NCBI RefSeq assembly: GCF_014640075.1
Contig: NZ_BMGG01000001.1
Coordinates: 186,001 to 250,000 of the forward strand
Source of the DNA: Chelatococcus reniformis
Lineage (GTDB): Bacteria > Pseudomonadota > Alphaproteobacteria > Rhizobiales > Beijerinckiaceae
DNA length: 64,000 bases
Direction: 5' to 3'
Below are positions 21,884 to 30,788 of the stretch, piece after piece. The position numbers were made by a program, and so were the translations under genes. The notes under the pieces are model-generated. The model saw nothing but the letters and a program-made list of their open reading frames with translations, had not been told where the DNA came from and ran no database searches. Every line of letters starts with the position of its first letter. Within the stretch, counting starts at the first letter, position 1.

Positions 21884-23275
21884 CTATCTGGCGCCAGCAG
21901 GCTCCGCGGCGGCCGCCGTCTCCGCTCCGTCCTTCTTCCTTGAGGCCAGCAAGGACTCCAGAGACAGGGCCCGCTTGACGAAAGCGGTCGCCGCCGACGT
22001 CGTGCTGCCCGTGGTCAGCGGAGCGAGGCTGGTGACCGAGGAGGTCTCGAGCGCAGACTCCTTCCGCTCGGACTTGGCCAATTGGGTCACCGGGTCGACC
22101 GGTTCCCCGGCGCCCTGGGCCTTGGCGACGGCCGGGGATGTCACCGCACGAGCGGCGTTCGCAGAAGACGCGGTCGCATCCGGCAAGGCCTCTGAATTGG
22201 CGGGCGCGGTGGCAACAGCGGTCGGCGCACGGCGGCCCGGCACCGGATCATCCTGCACGATCTCCTGCGGGCCACGCGCCAGCGCCTCCGGACGGCTCAC
22301 CTGGCCGAAGGAGGGGGTGCTGGAGGCTTGCGCCATGACCAAGCCTTCCGAACTGCTCGACGCATACGCGGTGGCACGGAACGAGGGATGCTGGCCGCCG
22401 TCGTCGTAGACGAGCTTGACCGCCCGCGTGCCCTTGGAGACCAGGTCGGCGACCTTCCGGTCGTCCTCATGCTCCTTCTGCTTCACCGCGCTGGCAATCG
22501 TCGGATCCACGGTGAGCGGCGGGCACGAGGCAGTGGGATCGAGCCGGCCGCCGCCCGCAGGACGCGTATCGAAGACGTAACGCTTGTTGCAGACGCCGAC
22601 CACCGGTTCCTGCTTGGTCACCTCGAAGGCGTCGGAGCCTTCCTTCAGGTTGCGCCAGAAGGCGATGTTGGGGTCGTTGCGGTGCTTGGCGAGGTTCTCC
22701 GCCGTCATCCGGAAGGGATAGGATTGGAACTGGAACGACCGCTGCCCGCCGGCGAAGGCCTCGCGGCCGACCGCATAGATCTCGGCAATCTGCTCGTCGG
22801 TCATCGAGAAACAGCCGCGCGAGGAGCAGGCGCCATGCACCATCAGATACGAACCGCTGCGGCCGTTGGCACGGTCGAAGGCGTTGGGGAAGCCTACGTC
22901 GAACGACAGGTAGAAGCTGGAGTTGGGGTTCATCTGCGCCGGGGTGATGGCGTAGAAGCCTTCGGGTACCTGCCGGTCGCCCTCGCGCACCTTCGGTCCC
23001 AGTTGTCCGGACCAGCGGCAGATCGGATAGGTCTTCAGCAGGGCGTATTCGCCCTTGCTGTCACGCTTCCAGATCTCGACCTCCGCTTCCTTCTTGTAGG
23101 AGCGGATGAGGATGGGAGCGGCCGGGGTCATGCCCTGCTCGGCCATCTGCTTCACCAGCTTCATCGGGATCGGCGCGTAGGCCTTGGCGTTCCCGAGGCG
23201 GCCGTCCCCCTGGCACGCCGCCAGCGAAAGTGCGGCGGCGGCGATGAGCGCGAACCGGATGAGCGACTTCAGCAT
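21884..23275 (-). CDS. L,D-transpeptidase-like lipoprotein (YafK type)
   Basis: This protein of about 463 residues begins with a lipoprotein signal ending in LSLAAC (Cys about 20). Residues 45-240 form a YkuD-related L,D-transpeptidase domain: VREGDRQVPEGFYAITPAQMNPNSSF, then SYLMVHGACSSRGCFSMTDEQIAEIY, which contains the conserved His and the presumed catalytic Cys in SRGCFSM. The YafK group in E. coli acts on peptidoglycan-Lpp links; the substrate here is inferred. The C-terminal 200 residues are low-complexity Ala/Ser/Thr-rich. An alternative start 12 bp upstream (23287) adds MDVS. It converges on the AI-2E gene, with 20 bp between stops. Confidence 0.82.
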   Translation of the reverse strand: MLKSLIRFALIAAAALSLAACQGDGRLGNAKAYAPIPMKLVKQMAEQGMTPAAPILIRSYKKEAEVEIWKRDSKGEYALLKTYPICRWSGQLGPKVREGDRQVPEGFYAITPAQMNPNSSFYLSFDVGFPNAFDRANGRSGSYLMVHGACSSRGCFSMTDEQIAEIYAVGREAFAGGQRSFQFQSYPFRMTAENLAKHRNDPNIAFWRNLKEGSDAFEVTKQEPVVGVCNKRYVFDTRPAGGGRLDPTASCPPLTVDPTIASAVKQKEHEDDRKVADLVSKGTRAVKLVYDDGGQHPSFRATAYASSSSEGLVMAQASSTPSFGQVSRPEALARGPQEIVQDDPVPGRRAPTAVATAPANSEALPDATASSANAARAVTSPAVAKAQGAGEPVDPVTQLAKSERKESALETSSVTSLAPLTTGSTTSAATAFVKRALSLESLLASRKKDGAETAAAAEPAGAR

Positions 23276-23385
23276 TGACACGTCCATCGACGCAGGATGG
23301 GGGCCTTCGGCCAACATTTGCCAGTCGATACCGCGCCCATAGTTATCATCCCCTTACGGAAATGCCTAGCTCGGTTGCCCCGCCT

Positions 23386-24336
23386 TCATTTGCGGCCGAT
23401 GGCCAGGAACTTGGTCTCCCGTTGCCGGCGGATGTCGTCGGGCGGCCGGCCGGCGAATTCCTGCAGGGCCGCTGCGATGGCCCGCCCCGCGGACGATATG
23501 GCGGCCTGCGGGTCGCGATGGGCACCGCCCGGCGGCTCGGCGATGATACCGTCGATGATGCCGAAGCGCAGCAGATCCTGCGCCGTGATCTTCATGTTGG
23601 TCGCCGCGTCCTGGGCGCGCCCGGAATCGCGCCACAGGATCGAGGCCGACGCCTCCGGCGAGGCGACCGTGTAGATGGCGTGCTCAAGCATCAGCACGCG
23701 ATTCGCTGCGGCAATGGCCACGGCACCGCCCGAGCCGCCCTCGCCGATGACGACGGCGACGTTCGGCACGCCGAGCCCCAGCGACGTATCGGTCGAGCGC
23801 GCGATCGCCTCGGCCTGCCCGCGCTCTTCCGCGCCGATGCCCGGATAGGCGCCGGCGGTGTCGACGAAGCAGATCACCGGCAGCCCGAAGCGGTCGGCCA
23901 TCTCCATCAGACGGACGGCCTTGCGGTAGCCCTCCGGCCGCGCCATGCCGAAGTTGTGGCGCAGACGCGTCTCGGTCGTCGACCCCTTCTCCTGGCCGAT
24001 GATGCAGACGGACTCGCCGCGGAAACGGCCGAAGCCGCCGACGATCGCCTCGTCCTCACCGAAAACGCGGTCGCCGGCCAGCGGCGTCATCTCGGTGATC
24101 AGTTCTGCACAATAGTCGCTGAAGTGCGGCCGGCTGGGATGGCGCGCCACCATGGTCTTCTGCCACGGGGTCAGTGTCGCGTAGACCTCGCTCAGCGCCC
24201 TGCCGGCGCGGGCCTCGAGGCGCGCGATCTCCTCGTCGAGCTCGACGGCGACACCGCCTTCCGAGACTGTCCGGAGTTCGTCGATCTTCGCCTCGAGCTC
24301 GGCGACGGGTTTTTCGAAATCGAGATAACTGCGCAT
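23386..24336 (-). CDS. accA: Acetyl-CoA carboxylase carboxyltransferase, alpha subunit
   Basis: This 316-residue subunit, together with AccD, transfers CO2 from carboxybiotin to acetyl-CoA to make malonyl-CoA for fatty-acid synthesis. MRSYLDFEKPVAELEAKI is the standard start. The crotonase-fold core includes DTAGAYPGIGAEERGQAEAIA, VIGEGGSGGAVAIA and the oxyanion-forming Gly-Gly, followed by SPEASASILWRD and MKITAQDLL. The open frame to 24423 overlaps the acyltransferase region and does not match relatives, so the ATG at 24336 is taken. Family residues are all present and the length is normal. Confidence 0.97.
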   Translation of the reverse strand: MRSYLDFEKPVAELEAKIDELRTVSEGGVAVELDEEIARLEARAGRALSEVYATLTPWQKTMVARHPSRPHFSDYCAELITEMTPLAGDRVFGEDEAIVGGFGRFRGESVCIIGQEKGSTTETRLRHNFGMARPEGYRKAVRLMEMADRFGLPVICFVDTAGAYPGIGAEERGQAEAIARSTDTSLGLGVPNVAVVIGEGGSGGAVAIAAANRVLMLEHAIYTVASPEASASILWRDSGRAQDAATNMKITAQDLLRFGIIDGIIAEPPGGAHRDPQAAISSAGRAIAAALQEFAGRPPDDIRRQRETKFLAIGRK

Positions 24337-24531
24337 GTTCGGGCCGTGTTGACGGGCTTCGCCCGCGGGATGCGGCATCCATCGATCGGGAAAGCGCCCT
24401 AAATGGGGCTGCCGCTCGCTCATGCACTGGCCGCGGGAGGCAGCCGAGTCAAGCGGCTGCGGCTCCGGCGGGCCCTTTGCTGCGTGGCCGGCGTGGACAA
24501 AGGGCCATCCGCACCTGTAACTGCCGCGGCG

Positions 24532-26121
24532 ATGGACCGCCCCTCGCCCGCCTCATCCCTCACCACCTCCTCGCGCAAACACGCGCAAGCGCCGCGGCTC
24601 CCCGCCGCCGGCCTCGGCAAGGTCGACGCGCTTCAGTACCTGCGCGCCCTGGCAGCGCTGATGGTGGTCTTCTATCACGCCGGCCACTATCTCATCGGGC
24701 ATCGGCAGGGCCCTGATCTGCAAGGCTTTTTCGACGGCCGGCTGGCGCTGCACGGGGTCGCCATCTTCTTTGCCCTGTCCGGCTATCTCATGGCGGAGCT
24801 GGCGCTGCGCAGCGGACCGGAGCGCTTCCTGCTGCACCGGCTGACCCGGATCTATCCGATCTACCTGATCTGCACGGCCGCCTTCTGCGCCCTCTCGCCG
24901 CTCATCATCGGGTCCGCCTACACGCCGCGCCTGCTGGCCACCACGCTCATTCCCATCGGCTCGGCCAGCTATGCGCTCGGCATCGAGTGGACCCTGCTGT
25001 TCGAGGTGACGTTCTACGTCTTCGTGTTCCTCGTCATCTGGGCCGGGGCGGCGCGTGCGCTGGCGGCCATCGGGCTCGCCTGGCTCGCCCTCGTCGTGGC
25101 CTCGCTCTGGCTGCTGCCGCGGCCCGACGTGGCCACGCTGACGCCGCCGCTCTATCTGCTGCCATTCAACGCCGCCAATGGCGCCTTCGCCTGCGGCCTG
25201 CTGGTGCCGACGCTGATGCGCCACGTGCGCGTGCCCTGGCCGGCGGCCCTCGCGCCGCTCGCGGCCCTCGCGGTCTCTGGCTATTTCGATCTGGCCGAGA
25301 ACCGGGTGATCGCCGGCGTCACCTCGGCGGCGCTCATCGCCTCGGCCCTGTCCTGGCGGGTGGAGACGCTGCCTGCAGCCCTGCAGCGGGCCATGTTGAA
25401 GCTCGGCGATGCGAGCTACGCCATCTACCTGGTGCACGTGCCGGTGATCGTGGCCGCCTACCGCTGGCTGCCCGAGGTCGTGCCGCTCGGGCCGGCCTGG
25501 GCGGTGGCTTCGGCGCTCGCGGTCGCCGTCGGCCTCGCCGTCGGCCGTCTCGACATCGGCCTCTACCGCCGACTCAAGCGCTGGGCCGACGGCCTGCGCG
25601 CGCCGCAAGCGCGAGCCTTCGTCGGGGCCTATATCGCCGCCTTCGTCGTCATCGCCAGCTACGGCAGCGTGGTCAATCTCATCGAAAGCCGCGACACCGC
25701 GGCGGCGGCCGCGGCGCTGGACGGCCTCGGCCCCGTGACCGACGCGGCCACCGTGGCCGCGGCCATCGCGCGAAAGGGCGCGGGCTTCGCCGCGCCGGCC
25801 GGCGAGGTGGAACAGGTCGCGACGCTGCCGGACGAGCGCCTCGCCATCGCCGGCTGGGCCCTCGACCGCGAGGCGCCGAAGACCACGACGTTCATCGCGG
25901 TCTTCTGCGAGGGCCGGCAGATCGCCTGGGCCAAGCGGCAGCGGCTCAGGCCGGCGGCGGCCGATACCCTCGGCATGCCGGGCCTGCGGAAGGTCCGCGT
26001 CGGCTTTACCCTGGCGAGCGAGCCGCGGCGGCCCTGCCCGGGCGGCGGCCAGCCGGTCGTCGTCGCGGCCGACGTGCGCGGCAAGGCCTGGGTGGTTCCC
26101 TATCGCGGAGCCAGACCTTGA
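24532..26121 (+). CDS. Acyltransferase-3 family membrane protein
   Basis: This protein of about 529 residues has an acyltransferase-3 (OafA/YrhL-like) domain at about 25-370, with some ten transmembrane helices. The catalytic-type His is in ALMVVFYHAGHYL and the conserved GVAIFFALSGYLM follows. The family transfers acyl groups to surface polysaccharides such as O-antigen or periplasmic glucans. After the membrane part there is a further helix near 365-390. The soluble tail of about 140 residues includes LAIAGWALDREAPKTTTFIAVF, which reads like a small beta-domain of the kind fused to some glycan-modifying enzymes. The start is uncertain: a GTG at 24493 is also in frame. Confidence 0.83.
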   Translation: MDRPSPASSLTTSSRKHAQAPRLPAAGLGKVDALQYLRALAALMVVFYHAGHYLIGHRQGPDLQGFFDGRLALHGVAIFFALSGYLMAELALRSGPERFLLHRLTRIYPIYLICTAAFCALSPLIIGSAYTPRLLATTLIPIGSASYALGIEWTLLFEVTFYVFVFLVIWAGAARALAAIGLAWLALVVASLWLLPRPDVATLTPPLYLLPFNAANGAFACGLLVPTLMRHVRVPWPAALAPLAALAVSGYFDLAENRVIAGVTSAALIASALSWRVETLPAALQRAMLKLGDASYAIYLVHVPVIVAAYRWLPEVVPLGPAWAVASALAVAVGLAVGRLDIGLYRRLKRWADGLRAPQARAFVGAYIAAFVVIASYGSVVNLIESRDTAAAAAALDGLGPVTDAATVAAAIARKGAGFAAPAGEVEQVATLPDERLAIAGWALDREAPKTTTFIAVFCEGRQIAWAKRQRLRPAAADTLGMPGLRKVRVGFTLASEPRRPCPGGGQPVVVAADVRGKAWVVPYRGARP

Positions 26122-26204
26122 GGTGACCCAGGCTGTTCCGCCCGGGGCACCTGCAACTGGATCCCGCGCTTGAGTGGTGCCACCCGAGCGCACGGCACGC
26201 TAGC

Positions 26205-27008
26205 CTATCGCTGTGGGCGCGGCCGGCTCCATGGGTCGGCGTCGCGCCCCAGTCCGGCCCGCACCGAACGGCCGGGCGACATGGTGGCGCCGGCGGACGG
26301 CAGGAGGGCGGGCTGGAGCCGTAGCGCAGGCTTGGCGGCTCGCACGGTGATCGGCCGATAGAGCTGCTTGGTGGCTTCGACCACATGCACGCCGGCGAAC
26401 GGCAAGGCGAGCCGCGTTCCCGCCTGCTCCCACGCCCACGCCGAGCGCAGCAGCAGCCGTGCGTCCGACGGCGGCACGTAAAGCGCATCAAGCCACAGCT
26501 CCGGCGAGAACAGGGTCTGCCGCATCAGCGCCTTCAGCTGCGATCGGCTGTAGGGCTGGCCGTGACCGAAGGGCGTGCTGTCCATGCGGGCCCACGGGCC
26601 ACGACGGTTGGGCACGACGGCGAGCAGGCGCCCCCCGGGCGTCAGGATGCGCCAGACCTCCGACAGCACCTCGGCCGGCGCCTCGCTGTGCTCGAGCGCG
26701 TGCACCAGCAGCACCCGGTCGTAAGAGGCGTCGGCCAGCGGCAGCATGGTGGGATCCACCAGCGCCGAGGCCGACAGCCCTGACGACGGCCAGTTCACCA
26801 CGCCTTGCGTGGCTGGCATGTAGGCCGCCAACCGCTCCGTGCCGTCCGCGAACAGCGGCAGGTAGGGCGTCGCATAGCCGAGGCCGAGTACGCGCAGATG
26901 GGCGGCCGACGGCCAGGCACGGCTCAACGCGCGCGCGAGCAGCTGGCGCGCCACTCCGCCCAGTGGGCTGCTGTAGAAGCTGCGCAGGTCGACGACATCG
27001 ACGGGCAT
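26205..27008 (-). CDS. Class I SAM-dependent methyltransferase
   Basis: This 267-residue protein has a Methyltransferase-11-type core. RVLGLGYATPYLPLF is a variant motif I (GLGYA where GxGxG is usual), VLLVHALEHSEAPAEVLSEVWRIL is motif III/IV, and LTPGGRLLAVVPNRRGPWARMDSTPFGHGQPYS follows. The N-terminus PVDVVDLRSFYSSPLGGVAR is characteristic of a rhizobial family encoded divergently to gloB, as here. The substrate is unknown. The ATG at 27008 is chosen because the extension to 27086 lacks similarity. The C-terminal 60 residues are basic and Pro/Arg-rich. Confidence 0.83.
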   Translation of the reverse strand: MPVDVVDLRSFYSSPLGGVARQLLARALSRAWPSAAHLRVLGLGYATPYLPLFADGTERLAAYMPATQGVVNWPSSGLSASALVDPTMLPLADASYDRVLLVHALEHSEAPAEVLSEVWRILTPGGRLLAVVPNRRGPWARMDSTPFGHGQPYSRSQLKALMRQTLFSPELWLDALYVPPSDARLLLRSAWAWEQAGTRLALPFAGVHVVEATKQLYRPITVRAAKPALRLQPALLPSAGATMSPGRSVRAGLGRDADPWSRPRPQR

Positions 27009-27105
27009 CGCGATCCTCGCTCCAGGCTGGCCGCCCGACCGGCGCCGCAGAGCCTCCCCTTGCATGGGCTCTCGCCTGACGGTCACATCGAAGTCGCGAC
27101 AGTTC

Positions 27106-27176
27106 TAGAGCATTTCGCAACCGGATGAGATCATCCAATTGCACAGAAATGCTCCAGGTCCTTAAATCTGGGGCGG
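27106..27176 (+). repeat. Type B element, partial
   Basis: This module starts TAGAGCATTTCGCAACCGGA, and its first palindrome closes with GAAATGCTCC at about 27156 (GAGCATTTC/GAAATGCTC, 9 bp). The following linker AGGTCCTTAAATCTGGGGCG aligns with the linker of the fuller copies. The second hairpin is not recognisable. It occupies the divergent spacer between the methyltransferase and gloB and may overlap their promoters. Confidence 0.65.
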
Positions 27177-27279
27177 ACCGAAGCCGGGGGCTGGCGAGGC
27201 CCAGGCGGGCGACCGTGTTGACGGGCCGGGGCCGGCGGTCCAGGTATCAGGCGAACGCCCTGGCAACGCGAGCGCCCCC

Positions 27280-28047
27280 ATGACCGCTGAATTCCATGTC
27301 TTCACGTGCCTTTCGGACAACATCGGCGTGCTCATGCGCGACACGACGACCGGCGCCTGCGCCAGCATCGACGCGCCCGAGGAAGGGCCGATCCTCGCGG
27401 CCCTCGAGGAGACCGGCTGGCAGCTCACGGACATCCTCGTCACCCACAAGCACCTCGATCACGTCGCCGGCGTGGCGCCGCTGAAGGAGCGCTTCGGCGC
27501 CCGCGTGGTGGCGCCGGCCCGCGAGGCCGAGTTCGTGCCCCAGGCCGACCTGCTCGTGAACGAAGGCGACCGCGTCATGGTCGGCACGCTCGCCTCCGAT
27601 GTCATTTTCACGCCTGGCCATACGGCGGGACACATCGTCTTTCATTTCGACGGGGCAAAGGCTTTGTTTGCCGGCGACACTCTGTTCGCTCTGGGTTGCG
27701 GGCGCCTGCTCGAGGGCACGCCGGCGGACATGTGGCACTCGCTGCAGAAGCTCGCCGCCCTGCCCGACGACACGCTGGTCTTCTGCGGCCACGAATACAC
27801 CCTGTCCAACGCGAGGTTCGCCCTCGCCGCCGATCCGGACAACCAGGCCTTGAAGCTGCGGGCCGCGGTCGTCGAGGGCCAGCGGGCCGACGGCCAGCTC
27901 ACGATTCCCTCGCGCCTCCAGGACGAGAAGGCGACCAATCCGTTTCTCCGCGCAGACCGGCCGGAGCTCGCCCGCTCCGTCAAGCTTGACGGGCGCGACC
28001 CCGTGGCGGTGTTCGCCGCCCTGCGGGAGTGGAAGAATAGTTTCTGA
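27280..28047 (+). CDS. gloB: Hydroxyacylglutathione hydrolase (glyoxalase II)
   Basis: This 255-residue metallo-beta-lactamase-fold enzyme hydrolyses S-lactoylglutathione to lactate and glutathione, the second step of methylglyoxal detoxification. The metal motif is THKHLDHVAG (HxHxDH). Further ligands are in TPGHTAGHIVFHF, the Asp in LFAGDTLFALGCGR and the His in FCGHEYTLSNARFAL. The C-terminal glutathione-binding region ends EEKATNPFLR-like (DEKATNPFLRAD). The length matches the family. A DUF985 cupin gene follows 18 bp downstream and is probably in the same operon. Confidence 0.96.
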   Translation: MTAEFHVFTCLSDNIGVLMRDTTTGACASIDAPEEGPILAALEETGWQLTDILVTHKHLDHVAGVAPLKERFGARVVAPAREAEFVPQADLLVNEGDRVMVGTLASDVIFTPGHTAGHIVFHFDGAKALFAGDTLFALGCGRLLEGTPADMWHSLQKLAALPDDTLVFCGHEYTLSNARFALAADPDNQALKLRAAVVEGQRADGQLTIPSRLQDEKATNPFLRADRPELARSVKLDGRDPVAVFAALREWKNSF

Positions 28048-28065
28048 GCGGGCGGAGGCCGGACG

Positions 28066-28530
28066 ATGGCCGACATTGGCCCGATGGAAGGGCTCGGCGA
28101 GCAGGAGGTCGTGCGCGCGCTGGCGCTCACGCCGCATCCCGAGGGCGGCTTCTATCGCGAGACGTTCCGGGACGAGTGTACCGACGGCGGCGGCCGGGCC
28201 CTCTCCACCGCCATCTACTATCTGCTCGGTGCCGGTGACCTATCCGCCTGGCACCGCATCGACGCGACCGAGGTCTGGCACTGGTACGCGGGCGCACCGC
28301 TGGTGCTGACGGTGTCGCCCAACGGCCACGACGCCTCGGCGCATCACCTCGGGCCGGTGCTGTCTGCGGGCCAGCGACCGCAATTCGTGGTGCGGCCGCA
28401 CTGCTGGCAGACCGCCGTGAGCCTCGGCGCCTGGACGCTGGTCGGCTGCACGGTGTCGCCCGGCTTCATCTTCGACGCCTTCGAGCTCGCCCCGCCGGAT
28501 TGGCGACCCACGCCGCGGCCGACCGGCTAG
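28066..28530 (+). CDS. DUF985 cupin-domain protein
   Basis: This 154-residue single cupin domain belongs to the DUF985 (cupin_5) family. Characteristic segments are LTPHPEGGFYRETFRD, STAIYYLL, SAWHRIDATEVWHWYAGAPL, RPQFVVRPHCWQTAV and TLVGCTVSPGFIFDAFELA. Histidines in the two cupin motifs could bind a metal. The function is not established in this family. It lies 18 bp after gloB, the usual arrangement in this order. Its TAG stop (28528-28530) is formed by the first three bases of a type A palindromic element, so the last residues sit right at the repeat boundary. Confidence 0.88.
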   Translation: MADIGPMEGLGEQEVVRALALTPHPEGGFYRETFRDECTDGGGRALSTAIYYLLGAGDLSAWHRIDATEVWHWYAGAPLVLTVSPNGHDASAHHLGPVLSAGQRPQFVVRPHCWQTAVSLGAWTLVGCTVSPGFIFDAFELAPPDWRPTPRPTG

Positions 28531-28633
28531 AGTATTTCCGCGTTTCTTCGTATCGCCGAAATGCTCTATCTGTTTGTTTTGTCGCATTTTCTTCACGCGA
28601 ACCGGCCTCCACTTCGCTCGAAAACGCTCCTAG
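28528..28633 (+). repeat. Type A bipartite palindromic element, copy 2
   Basis: This 106-bp copy runs from TAGAGTATTTCCGCG to GAAAACGCTCCTAG. Relative to the other copies it carries one mismatch in the outer stem (GAGTATTTC against GAAATGCTC) and an extra C before the closing TAG. Its first three bases are the stop codon of the cupin gene. The remainder of 28634-28802 shows no gene. Confidence 0.85.
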
Positions 28634-28802
28634 CGCGCGTCCCGCTCGAGTGGGTGGAGTCACAGCGCAAGAGAAGCGCTCCAGATCACGAGATTGCAGC
28701 ATCTCTTGCCGAGCGGACGATGCCATCTGACGGGTCAATGAACCAAGTCCCGGGATAGGCGTGTCTCTCAGATGCCTGGGTCGTTCGGCAAGCGGCCGGA
28801 CC

Positions 28803-29639
28803 TCAGCGGCGCCGCCACGTTGCCACGAGCGCGCCCGCCACGATGAGCGCGCAGGCTGCGGCCAGCGCGAGCGTCGGCTCGGCGTAGCCCGCAACCACCA
28901 GGATCAGCGTCGACAGGACCGGCGCGGCGTAGGAGACGACGCCGAGGAAGCGGATGTCGCCGCGCTTGACGCCCGTGTCCCATAGGTAGAACGCCGCGCC
29001 GACCGGCCCGAGGCCGAGGGCGAGCACGGCTAGCCATTGGCTCGTCGTCTGCGGCCAGACGGTCGTCTCGAAGGCCGCGTGGCATAGGGCGCTCAGCGCC
29101 GCGGTCACCAGGCAAAAGCCGCCCACCACGTCGCTCGGCACGTGGCCGAAGCGCCGCGACAGCACGGAATAGCCCGCCCACACGAACGACCCTACGAAGG
29201 CGTAGCCGTAACCCCAGGCGTGCTCCGGCGCGAGCGTCAGCGATGTCCGGCCGGCGATCAGAACAAAGACGCCGGCAAAGCCCATGAGCGCCCCGACAAG
29301 ATGCGCCGGCTTGAGCCGCTCGCCTGGCAGTGCCGCCGCGAACAGCACGATGAGCAGGGGCCAGAGATAGTTGACGAGCCCGGCTTCCGCCGGCGGGGCG
29401 CGGCGCAGCGCGGCAAAATAGAGCGCGTGGTAGCCGAACAGGCCGCCGACACCGAGCGCCCAGACCCGCCAGCCCTGGCGCAGGCTCCTCATCGCCCCCG
29501 GCCTGACCGGCCAGGTGCATGCGCCGACCAGGCCGCCCACCAGGAAGGTCATGGCCGCCAGCTGGAACGGCGGCACCGCGCCGGAGGCGGCCGTCAAAAG
29601 CCCCAGGAGAGACCACAGCAGGATGGCGCCGGCGCCCAT
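28803..29639 (-). CDS. EamA/DMT-family permease
   Basis: This 278-residue inner-membrane protein has about ten helices in two EamA repeats (about 5-135 and 145-275). Repeat features include LLWSLLGLLTAASGAVPPFQLAAMTFLVGGL and FLGVVSYAAPVLSTLILVVAG. It has RRAPPAEAGLVNYLWPLLIVLFAA at the boundary of the first repeat. Members export or import amino acids, drugs or nucleotide sugars; the substrate here is unknown. The open frame extends far upstream, but that part translates a palindromic repeat and the phbB antisense. I therefore place the start at the ATG complement of 29637-29639. Confidence 0.83.
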   Translation of the reverse strand: MGAGAILLWSLLGLLTAASGAVPPFQLAAMTFLVGGLVGACTWPVRPGAMRSLRQGWRVWALGVGGLFGYHALYFAALRRAPPAEAGLVNYLWPLLIVLFAAALPGERLKPAHLVGALMGFAGVFVLIAGRTSLTLAPEHAWGYGYAFVGSFVWAGYSVLSRRFGHVPSDVVGGFCLVTAALSALCHAAFETTVWPQTTSQWLAVLALGLGPVGAAFYLWDTGVKRGDIRFLGVVSYAAPVLSTLILVVAGYAEPTLALAAACALIVAGALVATWRRR

Positions 29640-29691
29640 GGCGGTCGCGGTGGCGGCAGAGACACGTCCATCCCGTGCTACGCCGGAACCC

Positions 29692-29763
29692 AGAGCATTC
29701 CGCCATGGGAGGCGACCATCCAATCGCAACGAGAGGCTCCCGAAAGCTTGAAGACAGCGGGCT
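29692..29763 (+). repeat. Degenerate type B module
   Basis: AGAGCATTCCGCCATGGGAG begins a module whose first half closes at GGCTCCCG (29741). AAAGCTTGAAGACAGCG follows, where the intact copies have TTATTGAATCCGGAGCG. It lies between the DMT permease start and the phbB stop. A reading frame through it artificially lengthens the permease. Confidence 0.5.
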
Positions 29764-29818
29764 CTCATGCGACGCGGGCGGGCCGAGACCAGCCCGCCCG
29801 CGATGCGTGCTGCCGTGC

Positions 29819-30547
29819 TCAGCCGTTGGCGATGTACTGGCCACCGTTGATGGTGTGCACTGCGCCGGTGAAGAAGCCGGCACGCTCGGAGGCCAGGAAC
29901 ACCACGAGGTCGGCGATCTCGTCGGCCTTGCCGAGCCGGCCCGTCGGGATGGCCGCGATGATCTTCTTCAGCGCCTCCTCCGGCACGGCCGCCACCATGT
30001 CGGTGTCGATGTAGCCGGGGCAGATGCAATTCACGGTGACGCCCTTGCTGGCATTCTCCTGCGCCAGCGCCTTGGTGAAGCCGATCACTCCCGACTTGGC
30101 GGCGGAGTAGTTGGCCTGGCCCATCTGGCCCTTCTGGCCATTGATCGACGAGATGTTGACGATGCGCCCGAAGCCCCGCTCGCGCATGCCCTCGATCACC
30201 GGACGGGTCATGCAGAACATGGAATCGAGATTGGTCCGCAGCACCGCCTGCCACTGCTCGAACGACATGCGGTGAAACATGCCGTCCTTGGTGATGCCGG
30301 CGTTGTTGACGAGGATGTCGACCGGGCCGATGTCGGCCGCGACCTGGGCCAGTCCATCGGCGCAGGCCTTGGGATCCGATACGTCCCACTTGTAGGTGTG
30401 GCACTGGGCGTCGGCCTTGAGCGCCTTGGCCGCGTCCTCGTTGCCCGCGTAGACGGCAGCGACCTCATAGCCGGCCGCCTTGAGCCCCTTCGAGATGGCT
30501 GCGCCGATACCGCGCGTTCCACCCGTGACCACCGCTACCCGAGCCAT
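29819..30547 (-). CDS. phbB: Acetoacetyl-CoA reductase
   Basis: This 242-residue short-chain dehydrogenase reduces acetoacetyl-CoA to (R)-3-hydroxybutyryl-CoA with NADPH, the second step of polyhydroxybutyrate synthesis. The nucleotide motif TGGTRGIGAAI is at about 8-18. NNAGITKDGMFHRMSFEQW, the catalytic Ser in VNISSINGQKGQMGQANYSAAKSG with the YxxxK pair, and VNCICPGYIDTDMV are all PhbB-like. QKGQMGQ is a reliable mark of PhbB rather than FabG. The start ATG (complement of 30545-30547) is preceded by AGGAGGAAC. It lies downstream of phbA on the same strand, so phbA-phbB form a biosynthetic pair. Confidence 0.95.
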   Translation of the reverse strand: MARVAVVTGGTRGIGAAISKGLKAAGYEVAAVYAGNEDAAKALKADAQCHTYKWDVSDPKACADGLAQVAADIGPVDILVNNAGITKDGMFHRMSFEQWQAVLRTNLDSMFCMTRPVIEGMRERGFGRIVNISSINGQKGQMGQANYSAAKSGVIGFTKALAQENASKGVTVNCICPGYIDTDMVAAVPEEALKKIIAAIPTGRLGKADEIADLVVFLASERAGFFTGAVHTINGGQYIANG

Positions 30548-30732
30548 TGTTCCTCCTGGAAGTGTCCGCAGCCGGCCCCTCGCCGGCTCTAAGCCGATGT
30601 AGCCGGCGTATGCGCCAGCCATATGGTTACTGACGCAACGATCCGAAAACCGCAAGTGCTACGTTGTAATAATGCCGGCACAGGCCGGTCGGCCGCCGCT
30701 CGCGCGGCGGACGACCGGTGCAAGAAGTCTGG

Positions 30733-30788
30733 CGCCCGATCAGATGATCCGCTCGGGCGGAGCTTGACGCCTAAGCGAAGCGCTCTAG
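30733..30788 (-). repeat. Type B-like module at the phbA stop codon
   Basis: Read on the minus strand, the stretch starts CTAGAGCGCTTCGC (30788 downward) and ends TCATCTGATCGGGCG near 30733. CGCCCG/CGGGCG are complementary. The TAG of its CTAGAG start is the stop codon of phbA. It fits the type B family, although the second half is eroded. The remaining 30548-30732 carries no gene. Confidence 0.5.
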